Origin: Phaeacidiphilus oryzae TH49 | GTDB lineage: Bacteria; Actinomycetota; Actinomycetes; Streptomycetales; Streptomycetaceae | Direction: 5' to 3' | Length of the DNA: 64,000 bases | NCBI RefSeq assembly: GCF_000744815.1 | Contig: NZ_JQMQ01000005.1 | Span: forward strand, 5,785,801 to 5,849,800 | Shown here: in pieces, positions 28,137 to 37,710 of the stretch | How positions within the stretch are numbered: the first letter of the stretch is position 1 | How the letters are laid out: each line of letters begins with the position of its first letter | Notes under the pieces: model-generated | The model's input: only the letters and a program-made list of their open reading frames with translations | The model's database searches: none | What the model was told of the DNA's origin: nothing | Translations under genes and position numbers: made by a program

Positions 28137-28210
28137 GGCGGTGGGTCCCGTCGTGAGTGGGGCGGGGCCGGCCGGGCCGGCCGGGTGGATCCGGCGGCCC
28201 GGACGGCCCG

Positions 28211-28714
28211 TCAGGCTTTCTCGCCCAGCAGGCGGTTGAGCCGGATCGCATTGATCTTGCCCAGTTCGCCGCGGACGATCTCGCGTTCGCGGTCCATGTC
28301 GTTCGGATACCGGTCGCGCAGCGCGGCGAGCATGGTCTCCGCGGTTCGACCGGTGGCGCAGATCAGGAAGACATGGCCGAACTTCGCCTCGTAGGCGGCG
28401 TTGGCCGCGGAGAGCTCGGCGAGGAGGGCGGCGTCGGCTCCGCGGACCCCCGACTGCTCGCGCTGCGAGGTGGCGTCGCCGGCCTTCGGGGTGCCGATCC
28501 GGGCGTGCCCGGACATGGCGTCGGCGAGGTCGCCCGGGGTGAGGGCGGCCATCGCCTCCTGGTTGGCGGCCAGCAGCGCACGGGGGTCCGGCCACGGGCG
28601 GGACGCCTCGACGGTCTTCGCCCACGCGGGGCTGGAGCAGACTTCGGTGAGGACGGAGTGCAGCTCTGCCGCCGGGAGGGCGTTGAGCGCATCGAGTGTC
28701 ATGGGCACGGGCAC
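28211..28714 (-). CDS. uraD: OHCU decarboxylase
   Basis: A 167-residue 2-oxo-4-hydroxy-4-carboxy-5-ureidoimidazoline decarboxylase, making S-allantoin. The SGHARIG motif and the helix AANAAYEAKFGHVFLICATG...RYPND, with catalytic His and Glu positions, are conserved. GTG 28714 is chosen because GGAGG lies six bases upstream; ATG 28702 has no good site. First gene of the minus-strand purine operon, about 60 bp downstream of operator site B. Confidence 0.93.
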   Translation of the reverse strand: MPVPMTLDALNALPAAELHSVLTEVCSSPAWAKTVEASRPWPDPRALLAANQEAMAALTPGDLADAMSGHARIGTPKAGDATSQREQSGVRGADAALLAELSAANAAYEAKFGHVFLICATGRTAETMLAALRDRYPNDMDREREIVRGELGKINAIRLNRLLGEKA

Positions 28715-28775
28715 GGACGACCTCCGGGTGCGGTGCTGGCCGTTGCCGGAGACCGTAGAGCGGCCCGACCCCCAC

Positions 28776-28792
28776 GTCAACAGTTTGTTGAA
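28776..28792. promoter_or_regulatory. TCAAC-N5-GTTGA operator candidate, site B
   Basis: TCAAC (28777-28781), five bases, GTTGAA (28787-28792), about 60 bp upstream of the uraD start. Same repeat and spacer length as sites A and C. Likely operator of the uraD-uraH-uox-permease-deaminase operon. Confidence 0.65.
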
Positions 28793-28826
28793 AGCACGTG
28801 TCCCGGTGGCGTGCCGTTCACCCGGT

Positions 28827-29246
28827 TCAGGAGCCGGGGTTTCGCTGCGACTTCGCCTGCATCCGGTTGAGGTAGTTGTAGACCGTGAACCGGCTGACCC
28901 CGAGGGCGCCGGCCACCGTCTCCACGCCGTGCCGGACGGTGAACGCGCCGCGCTCCTCCAGGGCAGCGACGACCTGCTGCTTCTCCGCCCGGCCGAGCTC
29001 GTTCAGCGGGGCGCCGAACTGCCGTTCCATCTCGGCGAGCAGCCGGTCCAGGGCGCTCTCCAGACCGGCCAGCCGGACGGCCACCGCGGGCTCGCCCTCC
29101 CAGCGCAGTACGACGTCGTCCGGGCGGGCCCGGTCCAGCGCGACTATCCGGCCGCCGACGGCGTCGAGCAGCGGTTCGATCGCGTCGGCGAGCGGGTGCT
29201 GCTCCCGGGCGGGCCGGGCCGGCCGGGGCGGGTTCCCGTTGCTCAC
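28827..29246 (-). CDS. Small HTH regulator (HTH_22/DauR-like, no PAS domain)
   Basis: A 139-residue protein. The C-terminal ~55 residues (KQQVVAALEERGAFTVRHG...ALGVSRFTVYNYLN) form the helix-turn-helix of YheO/DauR-type regulators. The N-terminal half is not the usual PAS-like domain but a short alpha/beta stretch and a helix (LAGLESALDRLLAEMERQFG). The GTG start overlaps the stop of the upstream small gene (GTGA), so the two are co-translated. Placed between the two halves of the purine region, it is a candidate regulator of one or both. Confidence 0.7.
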   Translation of the reverse strand: MSNGNPPRPARPAREQHPLADAIEPLLDAVGGRIVALDRARPDDVVLRWEGEPAVAVRLAGLESALDRLLAEMERQFGAPLNELGRAEKQQVVAALEERGAFTVRHGVETVAGALGVSRFTVYNYLNRMQAKSQRNPGS

Positions 29247-29512
29247 TCGGTGTCCTCCGCGATCTCGTTCCCGTCCTCGTCGACGACGCTGACCTGGACC
29301 GAGATCCGCGTCGCGCCGGCCGCGAGGGAGTCCCGGACCAGCCGGTCGACGGCGGTGAGCGCCGCCTCGGCCGGGCCCTCGGCGCTGGTGCCGAACGGGC
29401 CGACGTCCACCGTCAGCCCGGCCTCGTCGACCACGCGGCGGGCCGCCACGGCATGCGGGGGGAAGCCGTCCAGCTGGAACGGCTCGGTCGTGAACTCCAC
29501 CTTCAAACGCAC
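29243..29512 (-). CDS. MTH1187/DUF77-like small protein (thiamine-binding superfamily)
   Basis: An 89-residue protein with a ferredoxin-like layout resembling the MTH1187/YkoF thiamine-binding superfamily: an N-terminal strand (VEFTTEPF), a helix, EAGLTVDVGPFGTSAEG matching the family's ESGL...GT..EG core, a helix, and AGATRISVQVSVVDE. Related proteins bind thiamine or similar small molecules. It is coupled to the HTH gene and faces hyi/gcl, whose Gcl needs thiamine diphosphate. Family assignment is from remembered motif similarity and is moderate. Confidence 0.5.
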   Translation of the reverse strand: MRLKVEFTTEPFQLDGFPPHAVAARRVVDEAGLTVDVGPFGTSAEGPAEAALTAVDRLVRDSLAAGATRISVQVSVVDEDGNEIAEDTE

Positions 29513-29554
29513 GGCCCGAGGGTATCCAACGGCCCGCTCCGGGGTCGGCGGGCC

Positions 29555-29582
29555 TTGACAGTCGAAGCGAGTGCGCTACGGT
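29555..29582 (+). promoter_or_regulatory. Promoter of the hyi-glxR-gcl operon
   Basis: TTGACA (29555-29560), 16 bases, TACGGT (29577-29582). Good housekeeping-type match about 65 bp upstream of the hyi start. Confidence 0.55.
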
Positions 29583-29604
29583 GATTCCGCGAGCCAGAAA
29601 AGCA

Positions 29605-29622
29605 ATTCCACTATACGAAAAC
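29605..29622. promoter_or_regulatory. IclR-box-like element, copy 2
   Basis: ATTC-N7-CGAAAAC just downstream of the expected transcription start of hyi, similar to 10312-10329. Read in reverse it has the TTCG...GTGGAA layout seen in IclR-family boxes. Confidence 0.4.
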
Positions 29623-29647
29623 AGATCGACGACGGAAGTGAGTCGCC

Positions 29648-30493
29648 GTGGAGCCCTCCAAGGACCAGCTCGACCGCAGGTGGACCGTCAACCTCTCCAT
29701 CCTGCTGACCGACCTCCCGCTGCTGGAGCGGCCCGCGGCCGCGGCCGCCGCCGGCTTCACCGCGGCCGAGCTGTGGTGGCCGTTCGGCGCGGACCACGTG
29801 CCGGACGAGAAGGAGGTCGACGCGCTGCGCCGGGCGTTCACCGACGCCGGCGTGCGGCTCACCGGGCTGAACTTCCTGGACGGGCTCACCGAGGGCGAGA
29901 AGGGCGTGCTGTCGCTGCCCGAGCAGTCCCGGCGGTTCCGGGAGAACATCCCGGTGGCGGCCGAGCTGGCCGGTTCGCTGGGCTGCGGCGCGCTCAACGC
30001 GCTGTACGGCAACCGGCTCGCCGGAGCGGCGCCGGAGGCGCAGGACGAGCTCGCCCTGGAGAACCTCTCGCTGGCCGCCCAGGCGGCGGCGGGGATCGGC
30101 GCCGTGCTGCTGGTGGAGGCCCTGAACAAGGTCGAGGCGCCGGACTACGCGCTGCTGAGCGCCGACGCCGCGGTCTCGGTCGTGGACCGGGTCAACGCCG
30201 CCACCGGCCTCGGCAACGCCCGCTTCCTCTGCGACCTCTACCACCTCGCCCGCAACGGCGAGCGGCTGTCCGGCGAGGACGGCGTGATCCGGCGGTTCGG
30301 CGACCGCATCGGGCATGTGCAGATCGCCGACACGCCGGGGCGCGGCGCGCCGGGATCCGGCGAGCTGGACCTGCCGGCGCTCCTCGCCGAGCTGGACGCC
30401 GTGGGGTACGGGGGGAACGTGGGCCTGGAGTACAAGTCGCCCGCGGCGAGCGCGTTCGACTGGCTGCCGCGAGCCTCGCGGGCGAACGGCTGA
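29648..30493 (+). CDS. hyi: Hydroxypyruvate isomerase
   Basis: A 281-residue TIM-barrel xylose-isomerase-like protein of the Hyi family, interconverting hydroxypyruvate and tartronate semialdehyde. Family features are WTVNLSILLTDLPLLERPAAAAAAGF, LLVEALNK with a metal-binding Glu, RFLCDLYHLARNGE, IGHVQIADTPGR and the closing NVGLEYK. The start is GTG 29648. First gene of the glyoxylate-to-glycerate operon hyi-glxR-gcl, spaced 60 bp from glxR. Confidence 0.92.
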   Translation: MEPSKDQLDRRWTVNLSILLTDLPLLERPAAAAAAGFTAAELWWPFGADHVPDEKEVDALRRAFTDAGVRLTGLNFLDGLTEGEKGVLSLPEQSRRFRENIPVAAELAGSLGCGALNALYGNRLAGAAPEAQDELALENLSLAAQAAAGIGAVLLVEALNKVEAPDYALLSADAAVSVVDRVNAATGLGNARFLCDLYHLARNGERLSGEDGVIRRFGDRIGHVQIADTPGRGAPGSGELDLPALLAELDAVGYGGNVGLEYKSPAASAFDWLPRASRANG

Positions 30494-30553
30494 CTCCCGC
30501 CCCTGGGACCCTCCACGCCGCACCGCACAACATCGCACAGCAGAGGAGCGCAC

Positions 30554-31444
30554 ATGCCCAGCAAGAAGATCGCCTTCATCGGGCTCGGGATCATGGGGCG
30601 GCCGATGGCCGCCAACCTCGTGAAGGCCGGGCACCAGGTCACCGGCTACAACCGCAGCCGCCCGGCGGTGGACGCGCTGGTGGAGGCCGGCGGCCGGGCC
30701 GCCGACTCGGTCGCGGACGCGGTCCGCGGCGCCGAGGTGGTGATCACCATGCTTCCCGCCGACCCCGAGGTCACCGAGGTGGTGACCGGTGAGGACGGCG
30801 TCCTGGCCCATGCCGCCGAGGGGACCCTCCTCATCGACATGTCGACCATCACCCCGCAGACCAGCCTCGCCGTCCAGGAGACCGCCGCCCCGCGCGGGGT
30901 CCGCACCCTCGACGCGCCGGTCTCCGGCGGCGAGGCGGGGGCGGTCGAGGGCGTCCTCTCCATCATGGTCGGCGGCGACGCCGAGGACGTGGCCGAGGCC
31001 CGCCCGGTGCTGGAGGCGCTCGGCACCACCATCGTCCACGTCGGCCCGCACGGCGCCGGGCAGACGGTCAAGGCCGCCAACCAGCTGATCGTGGCCAGCA
31101 ACATCCAGGCGCTCGCCGAGGCCGTGGTCTTCCTGGAGAGGTCCGGCGTCGACCTGGCCTCCGCCCTGGACGTCCTCGGCGGCGGACTGGCCGGCTCCAC
31201 CGTGCTCAACCGCAAGAGGGCGAACATCCTCAACCGGGACTTCAAGCCCGGCTTCCGGATCGACCTCCACCACAAGGACATGGGGATCGTCACCGACGCC
31301 GCCCGCGCGGTCGGCGCCCCGCTGCCGGTCGGCGCGCTGGTCGCCCAGCTGGTCGCCTCGGCGCGGTCCAACGGCGACGGCGGCCTGGACCACTCCGCGC
31401 TGCTGCGCGGCGTTCAGCGGCTGGCCGGCACGGACGAGAAGTAG
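30554..31444 (+). CDS. glxR: Tartronate semialdehyde reductase (2-hydroxy-3-oxopropionate reductase)
   Basis: A 296-residue beta-hydroxyacid dehydrogenase reducing tartronate semialdehyde to D-glycerate. It has the dinucleotide-binding [17 protein letters not shown] at residues 10-26, the substrate-binding [11 protein letters not shown] near 119-129 and the catalytic Lys in GQTVKAANQ near 175. Length is typical. It lies between hyi and gcl, the standard glyoxylate carboligase arrangement. Confidence 0.95.
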   Translation: MPSKKIAFIGLGIMGRPMAANLVKAGHQVTGYNRSRPAVDALVEAGGRAADSVADAVRGAEVVITMLPADPEVTEVVTGEDGVLAHAAEGTLLIDMSTITPQTSLAVQETAAPRGVRTLDAPVSGGEAGAVEGVLSIMVGGDAEDVAEARPVLEALGTTIVHVGPHGAGQTVKAANQLIVASNIQALAEAVVFLERSGVDLASALDVLGGGLAGSTVLNRKRANILNRDFKPGFRIDLHHKDMGIVTDAARAVGAPLPVGALVAQLVASARSNGDGGLDHSALLRGVQRLAGTDEK

Positions 31445-31476
31445 TCCCGGAACACCTTTCGAGAGGCGAGAGTCAC

Positions 31477-33252
31477 ATGGCGCGAATGACCGCGGCCCAG
31501 GCGGCCGTCGAGATCCTCAAGCGCGAGGGCGTGGACACCGTCTTCGGTCTCCCCGGCGCGGCCATCAACCCCTTCTACGCGGCGATGCGCACCAACGGCG
31601 GCCTCCGGCACGTGCTGGCCCGGCACGTCGAGGGCGCCTCGCACATGGCCGAGGGCTACACCCGGGCCCGCGCCGGCAACATCGGCGTCTGCGTCGGCAC
31701 CAGCGGGCCGGCCGGCACCGACATGATCACCGGGCTCTACTCGGCGAGCGCCGACTCCATCCCGATCCTCTGCATCACCGGCCAGGCCCCGGTGGCCAAG
31801 CTGCACAAGGAGGATTTCCAGGCGGTGGACATCCCCTCCATCGCCAGGCCGCTGACCAAGATGGCGGTCACCGTGCTGGAGCCGGCCCAGGTGCCGGGTG
31901 CCTTCCAGCAGGCCTTCCATCTGATGCGGTCCGGCCGGCCCGGGCCGGTGCTGATCGACCTGCCGATCGACGTCCAGATGGCCGAGATCGACTTCGACCC
32001 GGACACCTACCAGCCGCTGCCGGCCTTCAAGCCGGCGGCGACCCGGGCCCAGATCGACCGGGCGCTGGACCTCCTCTGCGCCGCCGAGCGCCCGCTGATC
32101 ATCAGCGGCGGCGGGGTGGTCAACGCCGACGCGGCCGCACTGCTGGTCGAGTTCGCCGAGCTGACCGGCGTCCCGGTGGTGCCCACACTGATGGGCTGGG
32201 GCACCATCCCGGACGACCACCCGCTCACCGCCGGCATGGTCGGCCTGCAGACCCACCAGCGGTTCGCCAACCAGACCTTCCTCGCCTCCGACTTCGTGCT
32301 GGGCATCGGCAACCGCTGGGCCAACCGCCACACCGGCGGCCTGGACACCTACACCCGCGGCCGCACCTTCGTCCACGTCGACATCGAACCCACCCAGATC
32401 GGGCGGGTGTTCGCGCCGGACTACGGCATCGCCTCCGACGCCCGCGCCGCGCTGGAGCTGTTCGTGGCGGCGGCGAAGGAGCGCGCGGCGGCCGGGACAC
32501 TGCCGGACCGCTCGCAGTGGGCCGCCGAGTGCCGGGAGCGCAAGACCGATCCGGCGAACGTCCGCAAGACCCACTTCGACGAGGTGCCGGTGAAGCCGCA
32601 GCGGGTCTACGAGGAGATGAACCGGGTCTTCGGACCGGAGACCCGGTACGTCACCACCATCGGCCTCTCCCAGATCCAGGCCGCGCAGATGCTCCACGTC
32701 TACCGTCCCCGGCACTGGATCAACGCCGGGCAGGCCGGGCCGCTGGGCTGGACGCTGCCGGCCGCGCTCGGTGTGGCCACCGCGGAACCCGAGGCCCAGG
32801 TGGTCGCGCTGTCGGGGGACTACGACTTCCAGTTCATGCTGGAAGAGCTGGCGGTGGGGGCGCAGTTCAACATCCCCTACGTCCACGTGCTGGTGAACAA
32901 CGCCTACCTGGGGCTGATCCGGCAGGCGCAGCGCGGCTTCGACATGGACTACTGCGTCCAGCTCTCCTTCGACAACATCAACGCCCCGGAGGTCGGCGGC
33001 TACGGTGTCGACCACGTCAAGGTCGTCGAGGGACTGGGCGGGAAGGCGCTGCGGGTCTTCGAGCCGGAGGGGATCGCCCCGGCGCTGGAGGAGGCCAGGA
33101 AGCTGGCCGCCGAGCACCGGGTCCCGGTCGTCGTCGAGGTGATCCTGGAGCGGGTCACCAACGTCTCGATGGGCACCGAACTCGACAACGTCAACGAGTT
33201 CGAGCCCCTCGCGGCGGATCTGGTGGCCGACGCCCCGACGGCGCTGGCCTAG
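31477..33252 (+). CDS. gcl: Glyoxylate carboligase
   Basis: A 591-residue thiamine diphosphate enzyme joining two glyoxylates to tartronate semialdehyde and CO2. The ThDP-binding motif [29 protein letters not shown] is near residues 447-475. At residue 51, in [14 protein letters not shown], a Val replaces the Glu conserved in nearly all other ThDP enzymes. That replacement is the defining oddity of E. coli Gcl and confirms the assignment over acetolactate synthase. It lies 32 bp after glxR. Confidence 0.96.
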   Translation: MARMTAAQAAVEILKREGVDTVFGLPGAAINPFYAAMRTNGGLRHVLARHVEGASHMAEGYTRARAGNIGVCVGTSGPAGTDMITGLYSASADSIPILCITGQAPVAKLHKEDFQAVDIPSIARPLTKMAVTVLEPAQVPGAFQQAFHLMRSGRPGPVLIDLPIDVQMAEIDFDPDTYQPLPAFKPAATRAQIDRALDLLCAAERPLIISGGGVVNADAAALLVEFAELTGVPVVPTLMGWGTIPDDHPLTAGMVGLQTHQRFANQTFLASDFVLGIGNRWANRHTGGLDTYTRGRTFVHVDIEPTQIGRVFAPDYGIASDARAALELFVAAAKERAAAGTLPDRSQWAAECRERKTDPANVRKTHFDEVPVKPQRVYEEMNRVFGPETRYVTTIGLSQIQAAQMLHVYRPRHWINAGQAGPLGWTLPAALGVATAEPEAQVVALSGDYDFQFMLEELAVGAQFNIPYVHVLVNNAYLGLIRQAQRGFDMDYCVQLSFDNINAPEVGGYGVDHVKVVEGLGGKALRVFEPEGIAPALEEARKLAAEHRVPVVVEVILERVTNVSMGTELDNVNEFEPLAADLVADAPTALA

Positions 33253-33372
33253 GCTCCTCCCGGTGACGCGCCGCCTTACACAGACAATGACGTCAGGTGG
33301 GGACCGGTCGTGCCGACTAGGCGCGTCGCCGGGAGGGATCGACTCGATGCGGACAGAACGGAACGACGACGC

Positions 33373-34517
33373 ATGCCGGTGACGGTCGTGGTGGCACCCG
33401 ACAAGTTCAAGGGGACGCTGGACGCGGCGGAGGCCGCCGAGCGGATCGCCGAGGGCGTCCGCCGGGCCGCCCCCGAGGGCACGGTCGTCCGCACCTTCCC
33501 GGTCGCCGACGGGGGAGAGGGGACGGTACGCGCCGCCCTCGCCTCCACGGCGGCCGGGTACCGGGCGGAGACGGTGACCGTCTCCGGCCCGACCGGGGAG
33601 CCGGTGCCGGCGGCGCTGGCGTTCGACGCGGAGTCCGGGACGGCGGTCGTGGAGATCGCCCAGGCGTCCGGCCTGGCCCGGCTCCCCGGTGGGCGGCCGG
33701 CCCCGCTGACCGCCTCCAGCTACGGCACCGGCGAGCTGATCCGGCACGCGGTCCGGGAGCTGGGCTGCCGGCGGATCGTGCTGGGGGTCGGCGGCAGCGC
33801 CTCCACGGACGGCGGCGCCGGCCTCGCACAGGCGCTCGGCGCCCGGCTGCTGGACTCGACCGGCCGCGAACTCCCGCCGGGGGGACGGGAGTTGGCCCGG
33901 CTGGCAACGGTAAGGCTGCCGGTGGGCGGACTGCTGCCGGAGGGCGTCGAGCTCGCCCTCGCCTCGGACGTGGACAACCCCCTCCTGGGGGAGTACGGGG
34001 CCGCGGCGGTGTACGGACCGCAGAAGGGCGCCTCGAAGGAGGACGTCAGCACCCTGGACGCGGCCCTCGGCGTCTGGGCCGACGCGGTCGCCCGGGTGAC
34101 CGGCGAGGATCTGCGGGACGCGGCGGGGGCGGGCGCGGCCGGCGGGATCGGCTTCGCGGCGCTCGCGCTGCTGGGGGCGGAGATGCGGCCGGGGATCGCG
34201 CTGCTGCTGGACCTCCTCGGCTTCGAGGAGGTCGTGGCGGGGGCGGACCTGGTGCTGACCGGGGAGGGCTGCCTGGACGAGCAGTCGCTGCGGGGGAAGG
34301 CCCCGATGGGGGTCGCGGCGGCGGCGGGGCGCGCGGGGCGCGGGTGGCGGCGGTGGCGGGCCTGGTCGCGCTGCCGGAGGCCCGGTGGCGGGGGGCGGGG
34401 TTCGCGGCCGCGTACGCGCTGTCGGCCCTCGCGCGCGAGGGCGAGGACTCCTTCGCCGACGCGGCGCTGCTGGCGACGCGGGCGGGCGAACTGGCGGCGC
34501 GCGAGCTGCTGGGCTGA
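33373..34517 (+). CDS. Glycerate 2-kinase, apparent frameshift
   Basis: A GckA/GlxK-type glycerate kinase that phosphorylates D-glycerate. It has [24 protein letters not shown] at the N-terminus, [30 protein letters not shown] and [21 protein letters not shown]. The frame breaks in the G4 run at 34335-34338. Adding one base restores [19 protein letters not shown]... through to TGA at 34515-34517, giving a normal length of ~381 residues. Without correction the frame runs into the allantoinase gene. It completes the pathway from glyoxylate to phosphoglycerate. Spacing of 120 bp from gcl suggests its own promoter or read-through. Confidence 0.85.
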
Positions 34518-34575
34518 CATTCCCTCCGGCCCCGGCTCCGCGCCCCTGAGGTCGCCGCGCGACTTCGCTCCGAAC

Positions 34576-34592
34576 GTTGACGTTTTGTTGAA
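34576..34592. promoter_or_regulatory. TTGAC-N5-GTTGA operator candidate, site C
   Basis: TTGAC (34577-34581), GTTTT, GTTGAA (34587-34592), about 45 bp before the allantoinase start. The spacer matches site A read in reverse. The left half also resembles a -35 box, so a repressor here would cover the promoter. Confidence 0.65.
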
Positions 34593-34638
34593 GGCGGGCC
34601 TAGGCTCATGGGCAGGCCGCCGCGGACAGGAGGTAGTG

Positions 34639-35985
34639 ATGACCCGTCAGGACACGGTGTTCCGCTCCCGCAGGGCGGAGCTTCCGGACGGGCCCCGCGC
34701 CGCCGACGTACGCGTCCGGGACGGCCGAATCGCCGAGATCGGCGGGTACGGGGCCCTCCGGGGCGCGGAGGTCCAGGACCTCGGCGAGCTGGCCCTCCTC
34801 CCCGGCCTGGTGGACACCCACGTCCACGTCAACGAGCCGGGCCGGACGGAGTGGGAGGGCTTCGCCACCGCCACCCGCGCCGCCGCGGCCGGCGGCGTCA
34901 CCACCCTCGTCGACATGCCGCTCAACTCGCTCCCGCCCACCACCACCGTCGACAACCTGGCCGTCAAGCGCTCCGCCGCCCGCGGCCAGACCTTCGTCGA
35001 CGTCGGCTTCTGGGGCGGGGCGATCCCCGGCAACGTCAAGGACATCGAGCCCCTCCACGAGGCCGGCGTCTTCGGCTTCAAGGGCTTCCTCGCCCCCTCC
35101 GGGGTGGACGAGTTCCCCCACCTCCCGCAGCCCGACCTGGAGGCCGCGCTCGCCGAGACGGCCAGGGTCGGCGCCCTCGCCATCATCCACGCCGAGGACC
35201 CCGCGGTCCTGGACGCCGCCCCGCAGCGGCCGGGTCCGCACTACCGCGACTTCCTGGCCTCCCGTCCGGACGACGCCGAGGCCGCCGCCGTCGCGCGGCT
35301 GCTGGACACCGCCCGGCGGACCGGCGCCCGCGTCCACATCCTCCACGTCTCCTCGGCGGCCGTGCTGCCGCTGCTGCGGCAGGCCAGGGAGGACGGGGTC
35401 GAGGTCACCGCCGAGACCTGCCCCCACTACCTCACCCTGGCCGCCGAGCGGGTCCCGGACGGCGACACCGCGTACAAGTGCTGCCCGCCGATCCGCGGCG
35501 AGGCCAACCGGGACGCCCTCTGGGCGGCGCTGGCGGCGGGCGAGTTCGCGGCGATCGTCTCCGACCACTCGCCCTCCACCCCCGAGCTGAAGCTGCTGCC
35601 GCGACTGGGCGGCAGCGGGGACTTCGCGCAGGCCTGGGGCGGGATCGCGTCCCTCCAGGTCGGGCTGCCGGCGATCTGGACCGAGGCCCGCAGGCGCGGC
35701 CACACGCTGTCCGACGTGGTGCGGTGGATGTCGAGCGGCCCGGCCGCCCTGGTCGGCCTCGCGGACCGCAAGGGCGCCCTCGCGGTGGGCCGGGACGCGG
35801 ACCTGGTCGCCTTCGACCCGGACGGCGAACTCCTGGTCCAGGCCGAGGAGTTGCACCACCGCAACCCGGTCACCCCGTACGCCGGGGCGACGCTGACCGG
35901 CGTCGTCCGCGGCAGCTGGCTGCGCGGGGCGCCGATCGACACCGCCGACGGCGCCGAGCCGGCGGGCCGGCAGCTGCTGCGCTGA
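34639..35985 (+). CDS. allB: Allantoinase
   Basis: A 448-residue cyclic amidohydrolase hydrolysing allantoin to allantoate. Metal ligands are seen in [22 protein letters not shown], the carboxylated Lys in [20 protein letters not shown] and [13 protein letters not shown]. The [11 protein letters not shown] segment is typical of allantoinases as against dihydropyrimidinases. ATG 34639 follows AGGAGG (34628-34633) with five bases spacing. It has its own operator-like repeat and lies downstream of the glycerate kinase. No allantoicase follows. Confidence 0.96.
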   Translation: MTRQDTVFRSRRAELPDGPRAADVRVRDGRIAEIGGYGALRGAEVQDLGELALLPGLVDTHVHVNEPGRTEWEGFATATRAAAAGGVTTLVDMPLNSLPPTTTVDNLAVKRSAARGQTFVDVGFWGGAIPGNVKDIEPLHEAGVFGFKGFLAPSGVDEFPHLPQPDLEAALAETARVGALAIIHAEDPAVLDAAPQRPGPHYRDFLASRPDDAEAAAVARLLDTARRTGARVHILHVSSAAVLPLLRQAREDGVEVTAETCPHYLTLAAERVPDGDTAYKCCPPIRGEANRDALWAALAAGEFAAIVSDHSPSTPELKLLPRLGGSGDFAQAWGGIASLQVGLPAIWTEARRRGHTLSDVVRWMSSGPAALVGLADRKGALAVGRDADLVAFDPDGELLVQAEELHHRNPVTPYAGATLTGVVRGSWLRGAPIDTADGAEPAGRQLLR

Positions 35986-36080
35986 CGCGCCGGCCGGGCC
36001 CCCAGGACCACACTGTCACCGACGCACTGCCTTCCCCACTCCATGCCACGCCATCACAGAGACCGAGCAGAGGTAGCACC

Positions 36081-37553
36081 ATGGCGCAAGCCCGCAAGAC
36101 GCTGACGACCGAGTCCGGCGCACCCGTCGCCGACAACCAGAACTCCGCCGCCGCCGGCATCGGCGGCCCGCTGCTCCTCCAGGACCAGCACCTGCTGGAG
36201 AAGCTGGCCCGGTTCAACCGGGAGCGGATCCCGGAGCGGGTGGTGCACGCCCGCGGCTCCGGGGCGTACGGCTTCTTCGAGGTGACCGAGGACGTCACCG
36301 ACTACACCAGCGCCGCCTTCCTGGGCACTGTGGGGAAGCGGACCGAGGTCTTCGCCCGGTTCTCCACAGTGGCGGGCAGCCTCGGCGCCGGCGACGCGGT
36401 GCGCGACCCGCGCGGCTTCGCGCTGAAGTTCTACACCGAGGAGGGCAACTACGACCTCGTCGGCAACAACACCCCGGTCTTCTTCATCAAGGACCCGCTG
36501 AAGTTCCCGGACTTCATCCACTCCCAGAAGCGCGACCCCCACACCGGGATGACCGAGGCGGACAACGTCTTCGACTTCTGGGCCCACTCCCCGGAGGCCA
36601 CCCACCAGGTCACCTGGCTCTTCGGCGACCGCGGCATCCCCGCCTCGTACCGGCACATGAACGGCTACGGCTCGCACACCTACCAGTGGACCGCCGAGGA
36701 CGGCCGCGCCTACTGGGTGAAGTACCACTTCAAGACCAACCAAGGGATCCGCTGCCTGGACGAGGCCCAGGCCGCCGAGCTGGCCGGCCGGGACCCGGAC
36801 AGCCACCAGCGAGACCTCCACCAGGCCATCGAGCGCGGGGTGTTCCCGTCCTGGACGCTGTACGTCCAGCTGATGCCGGTGGAGGAGGCGGCGGACTACC
36901 GCTTCAACCCGTTCGATCTGACCAAGGTGTGGCCGCACGGCGACTACCCGCTGGTCAAGGTCGGTCGCCTGGTGCTGGACCGGAACCCGGAGAACGTCTT
37001 CGCCGAGGTCGAGCAGGCCGCCTTCTCCCCGAACAACTTCGTGCCGGGCATCGGGCCGTCCCCGGACAAGATGCTCCAGGGCCGGCTGTTCGCCTACGCG
37101 GACGCCCACCGCTACCGGCTCGGGGTCAACCACACCCAGCTGCGGGTCAACGCCCCGCGGGCGACCGAGGCGCACAACTACGGCCGGGACGGGCTGATGG
37201 CCGTCAACGCCGGGGGCCGGGCGAAGAACTACGAACCCAATTCCTACGGCGGCCCGGTGGAGACCGGCCGGCCGCTGTCCGCGCCGACGGCGGTCGAGGG
37301 GCACACCGGCACCCACGAGGCGCCCGCGCACAGCAAGGACGACGACTTCTACCAGGCCGGCGAGCTCTACCGGTTGATGTCCGCGGCCGAGCGGCAGCGG
37401 CTGGTGGACAACCTGGCCGGGGCGCTGGCCGGGGTGGAGCGCGAGGACGTGGTGGAGAAGGTGATCGGCCACTTCCGGGCCGCCGACGCCGAGTACGGCC
37501 GCCGGGTCGCGAAGGCGGTCGCCGAGCGCCGGGAGGAGGCCGACTCCGACTGA
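36081..37553 (+). CDS. Monofunctional heme catalase
   Basis: A 490-residue small-subunit heme catalase. The catalytic His is in [16 protein letters not shown], the catalytic Asn in [20 protein letters not shown], and the proximal heme Tyr lies in the [14 protein letters not shown] motif. It is 95 bp after allantoinase. Uricase in the same region produces H2O2, so a dedicated detoxifying role is likely. The next gene on the same strand is an IclR regulator. Confidence 0.95.
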   Translation: MAQARKTLTTESGAPVADNQNSAAAGIGGPLLLQDQHLLEKLARFNRERIPERVVHARGSGAYGFFEVTEDVTDYTSAAFLGTVGKRTEVFARFSTVAGSLGAGDAVRDPRGFALKFYTEEGNYDLVGNNTPVFFIKDPLKFPDFIHSQKRDPHTGMTEADNVFDFWAHSPEATHQVTWLFGDRGIPASYRHMNGYGSHTYQWTAEDGRAYWVKYHFKTNQGIRCLDEAQAAELAGRDPDSHQRDLHQAIERGVFPSWTLYVQLMPVEEAADYRFNPFDLTKVWPHGDYPLVKVGRLVLDRNPENVFAEVEQAAFSPNNFVPGIGPSPDKMLQGRLFAYADAHRYRLGVNHTQLRVNAPRATEAHNYGRDGLMAVNAGGRAKNYEPNSYGGPVETGRPLSAPTAVEGHTGTHEAPAHSKDDDFYQAGELYRLMSAAERQRLVDNLAGALAGVEREDVVEKVIGHFRAADAEYGRRVAKAVAERREEADSD

Positions 37554-37598
37554 GCGGCGGCGGAGACGTGGTCTTCGGCCGGGTCGTCCCCGGGGGGT

Positions 37599-37613
37599 GG
37601 AATACGGTATTCC
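37599..37613. promoter_or_regulatory. GGAATACGGTATTCC palindrome upstream of the second IclR gene
   Basis: Seven-base perfect arms around one central G, about 100 bp before the IclR start. A looser repeat, TGGCAT (37617-37622) with ATGCCA (37636-37641), follows. Likely autoregulatory operator region. Confidence 0.5.
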
Positions 37614-37710
37614 CATTGGCATATGACGGATTATCATGCCAGGTCAATTGGGGTGGGGAACCGGGCGCAGTAGGCCACACGGGGAGCTTCCGCCCGATAC
37701 CCTGAGAGAC

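Noticed and set aside
33310-35985. Apparent glycerate kinase-allantoinase fusion protein of 891 residues
   Set aside because: The join is made of out-of-frame sequence after the G4 run at 34335. The correct frame ends the kinase at 34517, and allantoinase has its own AGGAGG and ATG at 34639.
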